A DNA stretch of 26,129 nt. Source: JAAYKS01 sp964479435. Its GTDB lineage: Bacteria; Bacillota; Clostridia; Saccharofermentanales; UBA5734. This document shows, piece by piece, positions 1 to 6,823 of the stretch. The notes under the pieces are model-generated. The model searched no databases and was not told where the DNA came from. It saw only the letters and a program-made list of their open reading frames with translations. Numbering within the stretch: the first letter of the stretch is position 1; the number at the start of each line of letters is the position of its first letter. A program made the translations under genes and the position numbers. The stretch lies in contig CAYZME010000019.1 of assembly GCA_964479435.1 (NCBI GenBank), positions 1 through 26,129 of the forward strand, given 5' to 3'.

Positions 1-48
1 TGGCAACATGTGCAGCGGACCGGTACTAATAGGCCGAGGACTTGACCA
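1..48 (+). rRNA. rrl: 23S ribosomal RNA, 3' end (partial)
   Basis: The first bases match the very conserved 3' end of bacterial 23S rRNA: the stretch around 19-46 contains the ACCGGTACTAATAGGCCGAG-type sequence followed by GACTTGACC, which normally pairs with the 5' end of the molecule. The rest of the gene lies outside the window. The exact 3' end is placed by analogy with other bacteria and could be off by a few bases. Confidence 0.95.
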
Positions 49-221
49 CAAGCACGTAGGATCTCGAACAATCCGGTTCGGATCCGATCCAAATGGATAA
101 AGTCCCTAAAAGAAGAAAAAAGCCCTTTTATGGTTGTTCAACTCGACTCTTTTGTCTAGGACGCTTCTCCTCTGTGCGGTTTTGAGGGTGTACGTGTTAC
201 CACACACAACCACCTTCAACC
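49..221 (+). other. 23S-5S internal transcribed spacer
   Basis: The 173 bases between the two rRNAs hold no tRNA cloverleaf and no credible coding region. Near 171-187 there is a TGTGCGGTTTTGAGG-like stretch, resembling the CAGTTTTGAG segments often found in Bacillota rRNA spacers and thought to belong to processing or antitermination stems. That resemblance is from memory and is not proof of function. An A-rich patch at 109-121 is the only other notable feature. Confidence 0.6.
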
Positions 222-341
222 ATTCCGGTGGATAAAACCAGGAGGCCACACCTGTTCCCATTCCGAACACAGCAGTTAAGCTCTTTGGTGCCCACGATAC
301 TTGGCTGGAGACGGCCCGGGAAAATAGGTCGCCGCCGGATC
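222..341 (+). rRNA. rrf: 5S ribosomal RNA
   Basis: A complete 5S rRNA of about 120 nt. The ends pair with each other (TTCCGGTGG near 223 with CCGCCGGA near 333), forming helix I. The interior holds the conserved CCTGTTCCCATTCCGAACAC block (about 251-270), then GCAGTTAAGCTC, GATACTTGG and AATAGGTCGCCGCC, in the canonical order. It lies downstream of 23S as in a standard 16S-23S-5S operon. End positions are set by the helix and may be off by one or two bases. Confidence 0.95.
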
Positions 342-346
342 TTACC

Positions 347-383
347 AAACAGACGCCTCACATGGGGCGTCTGTTTGCTTTTA
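347..383 (+). terminator. Rho-independent terminator of the rRNA operon
   Basis: A perfect 11-bp stem (AAACAGACGCC at 347-357, GGCGTCTGTTT at 366-376) closes an 8-nt loop and runs into a T-rich tail (TTTGCTTTT). It starts six bases after the 5S gene and is the natural end of the rRNA operon. The next gene begins only 30 bases beyond the stem. Confidence 0.9.
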
Positions 384-406
384 ATATCAAGAAGAGGAGT
401 TCGACT

Positions 407-751
407 ATGGACGCGCTGCGGCAAGTCGCCCAATCGCCCTACGCCTGGTTATACGCGCTCGTCGCGCTGCTCACATGCGCGGGGGCCGGTGTGACAGCGT
501 GGGCGGCGTACCGGCATGGCCTGGGCAAATGGCTGGCGATGCTTGTCGGCCTGGCCATTTGCGGCCTGCAATTGTTGACGTTTCAGATCGTGAAGCCACG
601 CTTGCTTGCGGCCATCCTCTCATCCGCGCCGGATGCGGGTGAGCTGATTGTCGGCATCGCGCTGCTCTTGGCCAGCGCGCCGATCGCGATCCCGCTCGCG
701 GTGATCTTGACCATGCGGTTGTTGTCACGCGCGAAGCAGCGCGATATGTGA
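407..751 (+). CDS. Small three-helix membrane protein, unknown function
   Basis: A 114-residue protein I do not recognise. It has three hydrophobic stretches long enough to cross the membrane, at about residues 15-34, 41-61 and 78-103, separated by short polar loops, and a basic C-terminal end (RLLSRAKQRDM), so it is likely an integral membrane protein. The start was chosen at 407 because an AAGAGGAG ribosome binding site sits 8-9 bases upstream. A longer in-frame start at 362 would lie inside the rRNA terminator and is rejected. It lies between the rRNA operon and rlmH, convergent with rlmH (19 bases between stops). There is no obvious promoter between the terminator and the gene, so it may rely on read-through from the rRNA operon. 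No enzyme motif is visible. Coding status rests on the ribosome binding site and the coherent hydrophobic pattern. Confidence 0.6.
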   Translation: MDALRQVAQSPYAWLYALVALLTCAGAGVTAWAAYRHGLGKWLAMLVGLAICGLQLLTFQIVKPRLLAAILSSAPDAGELIVGIALLLASAPIAIPLAVILTMRLLSRAKQRDM

Positions 752-770
752 TCGGTATAGGGGATCGGGT

Positions 771-1235
771 TTATTTGTGATACGGATCTCCAGCGCCGAT
801 CCGGTACGCTCGATAGATTTGTTCCAGTAAGATCAGCCGCGCCATCGCGTGTGTAAAAGTCAGCTCGGACAACGAGATCCGCTCATTGGCGCGTGCCCGG
901 ACAGCGGGGGACACCCCGTGCGAGCCGCCGAGGATGAAAGTGATCTGGGCGCCGCCCTTTTCCATCCACTGCGGCAATCGATCCGCAAAGCGCAAACTGT
1001 CGAGTCGCTCTCCGTCCAAATCGAGAAGGATCACATATTCGTTGGCACGGGTGCGGGTGAGCAACCGCGCCGCTTCCTCATCCAATCTTTGCGCGGCCGG
1101 CCGGCTGTCGGGCGCGTCCTGCACTTCCTCGATTTCGACCTGGCAGTAACGTGCCAGCCGTTTGCGGTACTCCTGAATGCCGTCGCGGAGCCAGGGTTCG
1201 CGGATACGGCCAACGGCCCGGATGAGGATTTTCAT
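771..1235 (-). CDS. rlmH: 23S rRNA (pseudouridine(1915)-N3)-methyltransferase RlmH
   Basis: A 154-residue SPOUT-class methyltransferase, which in the family methylates pseudouridine 1915 in helix 69 of 23S rRNA on assembled 70S ribosomes. Family marks are the N-terminal MKILIRAVGRIRE, the LLDLDGERLDS segment, the SAM-binding knot region FILGGSHGVS, and the C-terminal YRIGAGDPYHK, where most relatives end in PYHK. The length equals the usual 155-159. The start at 1235 was chosen over an upstream in-frame codon at 1316 because it gives the family N-terminus; the longer form would extend into yycJ. The gene starts four bases after the yycJ stop, so it is the last gene of the walR-walK-murA-yycJ-rlmH run. 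The same neighbour, RlmH at the end of the wal locus, is common in Bacillota. Confidence 0.95.
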   Translation of the reverse strand: MKILIRAVGRIREPWLRDGIQEYRKRLARYCQVEIEEVQDAPDSRPAAQRLDEEAARLLTRTRANEYVILLDLDGERLDSLRFADRLPQWMEKGGAQITFILGGSHGVSPAVRARANERISLSELTFTHAMARLILLEQIYRAYRIGAGDPYHK

Positions 1236-1239
1236 GACC

Positions 1240-2037
1240 TTACAGCTCCCATATCCGCCCGGGGGCGTATCGCGGCGCGACCTCCAACAGATAATCACTG
1301 CCTTCGACGGCGCCACAGGAAGCCAACGCGGCGACCGCGCTGGCGCGGGCCAACGCCGGCGTATTGTTTTCTTTGCTCAAATGAGAAAGTACAAATCGCT
1401 TGACGCCGCCGCGCAGCAGATCGGGCAACACCGCCGCGCAATCCGCGTTCGACAAATGGCCGTGCCGGCCGTCGATGCGGCGTTTGAGCGGCCAGGGATA
1501 CGAGCCCTGGTACAGCATGTCGCTGTCGTAATTGGACTCAAAAAAAACCAGATCCGATCCGGCCAAAACCGTTGTCAGATCCGGTGTCATATGCCCCAGA
1601 TCGGTAAAGATCGAAACATGCCGGCCGGCAACGGAAATGCGATACCCGACCGGGTCAGCGGCATCGTGCGGAACGGTGACGGATTGAACTTCCAAGCCGC
1701 CGATCCGAAAATTCGCTCCGGATGGATATAGGTGAACCAGGTCCGTGTCGATACGGCCCAACCCGCGCGACAGACACATGGCGCGCCAGGTTTCCTCGTT
1801 GACGTAGACGGGCAGGTTGTAGCGCCGCATCATCACACCTACGCCGCGCACATGATCGATGTGCTCGTGTGTGACGAGAATGGCCGCGAGAGAGGCGGGC
1901 ATCACGTCGATGGCCGCCAAAGCGTTCTCGATGGTGCGGCCGCAATGTCCGGCGTCCACCAGAACGGAAGTGCCCCCATCTGATACATAAATCGAATTGC
2001 CACTGCTGCCGCTGAAAAGCGGGCAGGCCCGGATCAT
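1240..2037 (-). CDS. yycJ: YycJ/WalJ-type metallo-beta-lactamase-fold hydrolase
   Basis: A 265-residue metallo-hydrolase of the YycJ (WalJ) family. The zinc-binding HxHxDH motif is present as HEHIDH at residues 57-62. The N-terminal FSGSSGNSIYV segment and LVDAGHCGRTIENAL are typical of this family, and later metal ligands are likely in FTDLGH, ESNYD and LSHLS. The family has been linked to cell-wall and DNA-repair phenotypes in Bacillota, but its substrate is not settled; a 5'-exonuclease role has been proposed for relatives. The start codon overlaps the murA stop by four bases (ATGA), implying translational coupling. The stop lies four bases before rlmH. Its place beside walRK is the conserved context for this family. 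Confidence 0.92.
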   Translation of the reverse strand: MIRACPLFSGSSGNSIYVSDGGTSVLVDAGHCGRTIENALAAIDVMPASLAAILVTHEHIDHVRGVGVMMRRYNLPVYVNEETWRAMCLSRGLGRIDTDLVHLYPSGANFRIGGLEVQSVTVPHDAADPVGYRISVAGRHVSIFTDLGHMTPDLTTVLAGSDLVFFESNYDSDMLYQGSYPWPLKRRIDGRHGHLSNADCAAVLPDLLRGGVKRFVLSHLSKENNTPALARASAVAALASCGAVEGSDYLLEVAPRYAPGRIWEL

Positions 2038-3296
2038 TCGACGCTCCGGATGTCAGCGCCCAGGGCCGACAGTTTGGGGACAAAGTCCTCATAGCCCCGC
2101 TCGACGATTTGACTGTCCTCGATGCGGGTTTCGCCGCGCGCGTACAAACCGGCCAGCACCATCGCCGCGCCCGCGCGCAGGTCATGCGCGCGGACATGGG
2201 CGCCGGTCAGTGGCGAAGGCCCCTCGATGATGGCAAAGCGATCGGCGACGACAATGCGGGCGCCCATCATTTTGAGGTCTTCTACATACTGAAAGCGGCT
2301 GTCGAACACGTCCTCATGCATTCGGCTGGTACCGGCGGCCGTCGACAACAGGACCGTCGTCTGTGGTTGCAAATCAGTGGGAAAACCCGGGTAACGCATG
2401 GTTTTAAAGTGCGCCGCGTTGAGTTCCGCGCCGTCTTCCGTCCAGACACGCAGCCAGTCATCGCCGGATTCGGTTTGCGCGCCCATCTCCACCAGCTTGA
2501 TGGAGAGCGGTTCCATGTGGTGCGGGATGATGTTGCGCACCGTGATGTCGCCGCGGGTCAGAGCCGCCGCGATCATAAAGGTCCCCGCTTCAATCTGGTC
2601 GGGGATGATCGAGTACATGCCGTCGCCATGCAAGACCGGCGTACCGGTGATGCGAATGACATCGGTACCGGCGCCGCGGATGTTGGCGCCCATGGTATTT
2701 AAAAAGTTCGCGACATCGACAATGTGCGGTTCTTTGCCCGCGTTCTCAATGACCGTCGTGCCTTCGGCGCGAACGGCGGCCAGCATGATATTAATCGTGG
2801 CACCAACACTGCCCTGATCGAGAAAGATGTGTTCGCCGCTGAGTTTTTGCGATTCCAAGCGGATCATGCCGTGTTCGATGGTAACCGTCGCGCCGAGCGC
2901 TTCGAACCCTTTGATGTGCTGGTCGATCGGCCGCGTCCCCAGATTGCAGCCGCCGGGCATCTTGATGCTGCCCTGACCAAATTTGCCCAGCATAACGCCC
3001 AACAGGTAATAGGAAGCGCGGATTTGTCGCACTTTATCGGTCTCAATGTGGGAAGAATGGATGGGTCGCGGGTCGATGGTCACCGTGCCGCGCGATTCCC
3101 GGTGGACGATGGCGCCGATCGATTCACAGATCTGCAATTGGATTTCCGCGTCTGCCACCTGGGGGATGTTCTCAATTCTGCAGGGTACATCCAGCACCAG
3201 GGCCGCGGCGATGATGCCCAGCGCCGCGTTTTTCGACCCGCTGATCGTGACTTCACCGCGCAGCGGCGCGCCGCCACGCACAAGATATGAACTCAA
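2034..3296 (-). CDS. murA: UDP-N-acetylglucosamine 1-carboxyvinyltransferase MurA
   Basis: A 420-residue MurA that transfers enolpyruvate from PEP to UDP-GlcNAc, the first committed step of peptidoglycan synthesis in the cytoplasm. The substrate-binding GSKNAALG block is at residues 20-27. The active-site loop reads PGGCNLGTRPIDQHI with the catalytic cysteine at 117, so the fosfomycin-sensitive Cys form is expected rather than the Cys-to-Asp resistant form. The acidic FPTDLQP motif and the final RGYEDFVPKLSALGADI match the family. The start is a TTG at 3296, supported by a GGGAGGAG ribosome binding site seven bases away. The gene sits between walK (40-base gap) and yycJ (four-base overlap). 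That position is normally held by yycH/yycI in Bacillus-type wal operons, so a cell-wall enzyme is placed directly under the wall-stress regulator. Confidence 0.96.
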   Translation of the reverse strand: MSSYLVRGGAPLRGEVTISGSKNAALGIIAAALVLDVPCRIENIPQVADAEIQLQICESIGAIVHRESRGTVTIDPRPIHSSHIETDKVRQIRASYYLLGVMLGKFGQGSIKMPGGCNLGTRPIDQHIKGFEALGATVTIEHGMIRLESQKLSGEHIFLDQGSVGATINIMLAAVRAEGTTVIENAGKEPHIVDVANFLNTMGANIRGAGTDVIRITGTPVLHGDGMYSIIPDQIEAGTFMIAAALTRGDITVRNIIPHHMEPLSIKLVEMGAQTESGDDWLRVWTEDGAELNAAHFKTMRYPGFPTDLQPQTTVLLSTAAGTSRMHEDVFDSRFQYVEDLKMMGARIVVADRFAIIEGPSPLTGAHVRAHDLRAGAAMVLAGLYARGETRIEDSQIVERGYEDFVPKLSALGADIRSVE

Positions 3297-3336
3297 TTCG
3301 GTCTCCTCCCGCTCCGCTCCCGCGCGACCGGCGCGC

Positions 3337-4872
3337 CTACTGCGGATCTTCCTGTATCCTCTCGGCGCCCTGGGACATCAACAGATGGCCGGGCGTCGCC
3401 GTATATGATTCTGACCTGGTGACCGCCGCCGCCACAGCACTTTCTTCCGTGGCGAGCGGGGTTGTATCCTCTTCGTACAGCGCGCGCTCTGTCAATTCGC
3501 GCAGCGCGTCCTGGCTATAGCGGCTTTTGGCGTCCGGATGGGTCAGATCGATGCCCATGACGGTAGCCTGTCGCATCAGCTCCTCGGCGGCCGCCTGATG
3601 GAAAGGGTCGGTATAAGGAGCGCCTGACAAGACGGCGGACAGGGTTTCACGAAAGGTTTTGCGGGCGGAGGGGATGGTGATCGTAAATTCCGTACCAATC
3701 CCCAACTCACTGGTGACAGAGATCCGGCCGGCGTGCATCTCGGCCAGCTCGCGCGCGATCGCGAGCCCTAAGCCGGTACCGCCATACATGCGGGACCCGG
3801 TCATATCCACCCGGTAGAACCGGTCGAAAATCTTGTCGATGTGCTCCGGATCAATGCCGTACCCGGTATCGCTGATCTTGATGATCGCGACCTCGGACAA
3901 GGAGCTCGTGTAGATTTTGATCTCCCCGCCACGGTTCGTATATTTGATCGCGTTTGATACAAGGTTAGATATTACCCTTTCGATCGCGCCCCTGTCAACA
4001 AACACCAGCGGGACGCGTGAAACGGTAAAACACTCCAGTGAAATCTCTTTTTCATTGGCTTGCGGGGCGATGCGCTCGGCGGTCTGCCGGACCATGCGAT
4101 CGATGTCCAACTGCTCCATCCGGGGCATCCAGCCGCTGCTGTCAATGCTCGACAGCAACAGGAGATCGTCGATCAGCTTTTTCATGCGGAAAGCATCGTC
4201 TTGGATCCGCAAGACATCCTTGCGGACGGCAGCCGCCGGCTTTTCATCCAGGCCCCAATCCAGCAAAGACTCCAGGTAGGTCATGATCGTAGTCAGCGGG
4301 GTTTTTAACTCGTGCGAGACGTTCGCGACAAAATCTTTGCGCCGGCGCTCTTCCTGCTCCTGGTCGGTGATGTCGCTGATGACGATCAGTGTGCCGGCTT
4401 TGCGTTCATTTTGCCAGGTCTCTTTCACCCGGACGCGCAGGATGCGGCCATTGAGCGTGACCTGGCCCGCGGCTTTGCCAGTCCCTAGTAAAAGGTTGGC
4501 GTGGATGCCGTTGTCACGTCCGTACGCGCGCAAAAACTCGCCCACCATCGCGGGCGGATTCCCGGTTCCCAAGAGGGTAAGCGCGGCCGGATTGCGTGAA
4601 ACCAGTTGACCGGAGGCGTTGTAGAGCAGTACGCCGACATCCAGATCCTGCAAGACTAGGTTGGCGCGTTGCCGCTCCCCCACAAACAGGCTGGTCGTTT
4701 TTTCCAAAGCGCGCAACTCACGCAACCGGCCCCGCCGCCGACGCACGCCCACCCCGATCAGAACAACCAGCAAAACGCCGGCGGTCGCACCGGCCGCAAT
4801 ACAAGCGGCCGGTGAGGGGAGGAGTTGTGACAATCGATCGGCCCAAGCGGCGGCAGTTGTTGCGGAGATCAC
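3337..4872 (-). CDS. walK: Sensor histidine kinase WalK-like (VicK type)
   Basis: A 511-residue membrane histidine kinase, the partner of WalR. One membrane segment is visible (about residues 22-43), followed by a basic juxtamembrane stretch, a PAS-like domain (about 65-170), the HisKA domain with phosphoacceptor His187 in SHELKTPL, and the ATPase domain with N box (NLVSNAIKYT, about 303-312), G1 (DTGYGI), F (DRFYRV) and G2 (GTGLGLAI, to about 372). Unlike Bacillus WalK there is no extracellular sensor domain between two membrane helices; the plan resembles the single-pass streptococcal VicK. About 110 residues extend past the kinase core with no recognised domain. The start is GTG at 4872 with an AAAGGAAG ribosome binding site ten bases upstream. 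It is 35 bases from walR and 40 from murA. Confidence 0.9.
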   Translation of the reverse strand: MISATTAAAWADRLSQLLPSPAACIAAGATAGVLLVVLIGVGVRRRRGRLRELRALEKTTSLFVGERQRANLVLQDLDVGVLLYNASGQLVSRNPAALTLLGTGNPPAMVGEFLRAYGRDNGIHANLLLGTGKAAGQVTLNGRILRVRVKETWQNERKAGTLIVISDITDQEQEERRRKDFVANVSHELKTPLTTIMTYLESLLDWGLDEKPAAAVRKDVLRIQDDAFRMKKLIDDLLLLSSIDSSGWMPRMEQLDIDRMVRQTAERIAPQANEKEISLECFTVSRVPLVFVDRGAIERVISNLVSNAIKYTNRGGEIKIYTSSLSEVAIIKISDTGYGIDPEHIDKIFDRFYRVDMTGSRMYGGTGLGLAIARELAEMHAGRISVTSELGIGTEFTITIPSARKTFRETLSAVLSGAPYTDPFHQAAAEELMRQATVMGIDLTHPDAKSRYSQDALRELTERALYEEDTTPLATEESAVAAAVTRSESYTATPGHLLMSQGAERIQEDPQ

Positions 4873-4907
4873 GTCGGTGGTACTTCCTTTCGGGATGAGG
4901 CGTGTAT

Positions 4908-5630
4908 TTATTTGCCGGTTCGTTCGGTCGAACCGGCCCCTTTGTCGAAATAGTAACCGACCCCCCGTTTGGTCAAAAGGAAGCGGTAGTTATCCTGGTC
5001 TGGTTCCAGTTTTTCACGGGTGCGGCGCACCGTCACGTCGACGGTGCGCACGTCCCCGAAATATTCATACCCCCAGACCTTCTCCAACAAGGTTTCGCGG
5101 GAGAAGACCTGCCCGGCGTTTTGTGCCAGAAAGCGAACCAGTTCAAACTCCCGCAGTGTCAGATCGATCACCTTCTCATCACGGCGCACTTCGTACGCGG
5201 AATTGTCGATGACCAGATCGCCGAAAGTCAGAACTTTGCCATCGTGGTCCGGCTCGGATTCGGACAACCGCACCCGGCGGAGCTGGGCTTTGACCCGCGC
5301 CAGCACCTCGCGGATGGAAAAGGGTTTGGTGATATAGTCGTCCGCGCCCAGCTCGAGACCCAGAACCTTGTCGATCTCTTCGCTTTTGGCAGTGAGCATC
5401 AAAATGGGGACGCTGACCGTTTGTCTGAGTTTGCGACAGACGTCAAAACCGTCCATTTTGGGCAACATGCAATCTAGTAAAATCAAATCCGGCTTGGCGG
5501 ACTGGCCCAGTTCGAGTGCCTGGATGCCGTCTTCGGCGGTGATGACGGCGTACCCTTCGCGTTCCAGGTTGGCTTTGAGAATATCGACGATATTGGGTTC
5601 GTCGTCCACGACCAGAATTTTTGCACCCAT
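4908..5630 (-). CDS. walR: Response regulator WalR-like (OmpR/PhoB family)
   Basis: A 240-residue OmpR-type transcription factor. The receiver domain (about residues 1-115) has Asp9/Asp10, the phosphoacceptor Asp53 in LLDCMLP, Thr80 and Lys102. The C-terminal winged-helix domain carries VWGYEYFGDVRTVDV, nearly invariant in WalR/VicR proteins, which control peptidoglycan hydrolase genes. The start at 5630 is preferred because an AAAGGGGG ribosome binding site lies eight bases upstream and the product begins as relatives do (MGAKILVVDDEP). An upstream in-frame ATG at 5654 would overlap the stop of the dehydrogenase gene by one base and add eight residues. It is followed by walK after 35 bases. 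Identification as WalR rests on motif content plus the walK-yycJ-rlmH context. Confidence 0.92.
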   Translation of the reverse strand: MGAKILVVDDEPNIVDILKANLEREGYAVITAEDGIQALELGQSAKPDLILLDCMLPKMDGFDVCRKLRQTVSVPILMLTAKSEEIDKVLGLELGADDYITKPFSIREVLARVKAQLRRVRLSESEPDHDGKVLTFGDLVIDNSAYEVRRDEKVIDLTLREFELVRFLAQNAGQVFSRETLLEKVWGYEYFGDVRTVDVTVRRTREKLEPDQDNYRFLLTKRGVGYYFDKGAGSTERTGK

Positions 5631-5653
5631 GCCTGTTGCCCCCTTTGCTGACA

Positions 5654-6697
5654 TTAGTATTCGATGACCACCTTAACCGTTTCACTTTTGTTCTTAATAT
5701 TGTACTCAATGGCTTCCGGAATCTGATCGAACGGGAAAGTCTTGGTGACGATGGATTGAAGCGGCAACGGAATCCGGTGTGTCGCGTCGATGCAGGTGGG
5801 ATACAGATTGCGGTAGCGGAACACCGAGCGGACTGTGGCCTGCTTGGCCACAACGGTGCCCAGGTCATAGAGCAATTCCGATTCAGGTGCCATCCCGACC
5901 ATGACGATCGTGCCACCACGCCGCACCAGCTTGGGTGTCTGTTGCGTGGTGACGCGGCTGCCTGCTGTTTCAAATACCAGATCGACGCCTTCGCCGCCTG
6001 TCAGCTCCATCACCCGCGCGACCGTATCTTCGCGCGCGGCGTTGATGACGTCCGTGGCGCCCAGCTCCCTGGCTTTGTCCAACCGGATGTCAAAGATATC
6101 CGACACATAGACCCGGTTGACGCCGCGCGCTTTGAGGGCCATCAAGGTGCACAGCCCGATGCAGCCGCTGCCGAGGACGACCGCGCTTTGGCCGACGGTC
6201 GCCCATCCCTGCTCGGCGGCGAAAAAGCCTACAGAGAGCGGTTCGATGAGCGCGCCGGTCATCGTGTCCATGCCGTCCGGCAACTTGAAGCACATATTGG
6301 CCGGGTGCGCGACATATTCCTGGAAGATGCCGTCGATCGGCGGGGTGGCAAAAAAGATCACGTCGGGGCACAAATTGTAATTGCCGGTTTTGCAATCGCG
6401 GCAATGCCCGCAGGGGATGCCGGGTTCCATGGTGACCAGGTCGCCCACTTGTAAATCTTTGACCGCGGCGCCGACGGCAACTACACGTCCGGCACCCTCA
6501 TGGCCGAGCACCATGGGCTCGCGTACGACAAAATCGCCGATGCGGCCGTGCTCGTAATAATGGACATCAGATCCGCAGATACCGCAATGCTTCATTTGGA
6601 TCAGGACCTGATCGTCGCGGATCGCGGGGATGTCTCTCTCTTCATATTCGATTTTACCGGTTTCGACCAGGACGGCCGCTTTCATTTTACCTTTCAT
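5654..6697 (-). CDS. Zinc-dependent alcohol dehydrogenase, sorbitol/polyol dehydrogenase-like
   Basis: A 347-residue medium-chain dehydrogenase that likely oxidises a polyol or other secondary alcohol with NAD(P). Catalytic zinc ligands are visible as Cys41 (CGICGSD), His66-Glu67 (GHE) and Glu152 (LIEPLSVG). The structural zinc lobe has Cys96, Cys99, Cys102 and Cys110, and the Rossmann motif GSGCIG lies near 176. The HYYEHGRIGDFVV segment resembles sorbitol and xylitol dehydrogenases (GutB type), but the substrate cannot be fixed from sequence. A GGAGGT ribosome binding site is six bases before the start at 6697. The stop overlaps an alternative walR start by one base (TAATG), so this metabolic gene appears to lead the wall-stress operon. 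A candidate promoter for the whole run lies at 6761-6788. Confidence 0.9.
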   Translation of the reverse strand: MKGKMKAAVLVETGKIEYEERDIPAIRDDQVLIQMKHCGICGSDVHYYEHGRIGDFVVREPMVLGHEGAGRVVAVGAAVKDLQVGDLVTMEPGIPCGHCRDCKTGNYNLCPDVIFFATPPIDGIFQEYVAHPANMCFKLPDGMDTMTGALIEPLSVGFFAAEQGWATVGQSAVVLGSGCIGLCTLMALKARGVNRVYVSDIFDIRLDKARELGATDVINAAREDTVARVMELTGGEGVDLVFETAGSRVTTQQTPKLVRRGGTIVMVGMAPESELLYDLGTVVAKQATVRSVFRYRNLYPTCIDATHRIPLPLQSIVTKTFPFDQIPEAIEYNIKNKSETVKVVIEY

Positions 6698-6755
6698 TTG
6701 GCTACCTCCATGCTCATATCAGGGCAAGGCACCCGGCCGAACGCGCCGGATGTCG

Positions 6756-6785
6756 TTACCATTATCCTACAACTTCATTTATAAT
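6756..6785 (+). promoter_or_regulatory. Candidate sigma-A promoter for the epimerase-like gene
   Basis: A perfect -10 box TATAAT (6780-6785) follows a weak TTACCA -35 (6756-6761) after 18 bases, placing a transcription start about 30 bases before the start codon at 6824. It faces and overlaps the minus-strand candidate promoter. Confidence 0.5.
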
Positions 6786-6788
6786 CAA
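6761..6788 (-). promoter_or_regulatory. Candidate sigma-A promoter for the dehydrogenase-walRK-murA-yycJ-rlmH run
   Basis: Reading the minus strand, TTGATT (6788-6783) is followed after 16 bases by GATAAT (6766-6761), a good -10 box. It lies about 64 bases upstream of the dehydrogenase start. Its -35 box overlaps the -10 box of the opposing candidate promoter. Based on consensus match only. Confidence 0.5.
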
Positions 6789-6823
6789 AGGGAAATGTCC
6801 AAGAAAATACAAGGGGAACGAAT

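Noticed and set aside
49..221. Possible tRNA between 23S and 5S rRNA
   Set aside because: No cloverleaf, TTCGA loop or CCA-type acceptor end was found on reading the spacer.
5621..6454. 277-codon plus-strand open frame opposite the dehydrogenase and walR
   Set aside because: No motif or ribosome binding site; the minus strand holds two clear genes.
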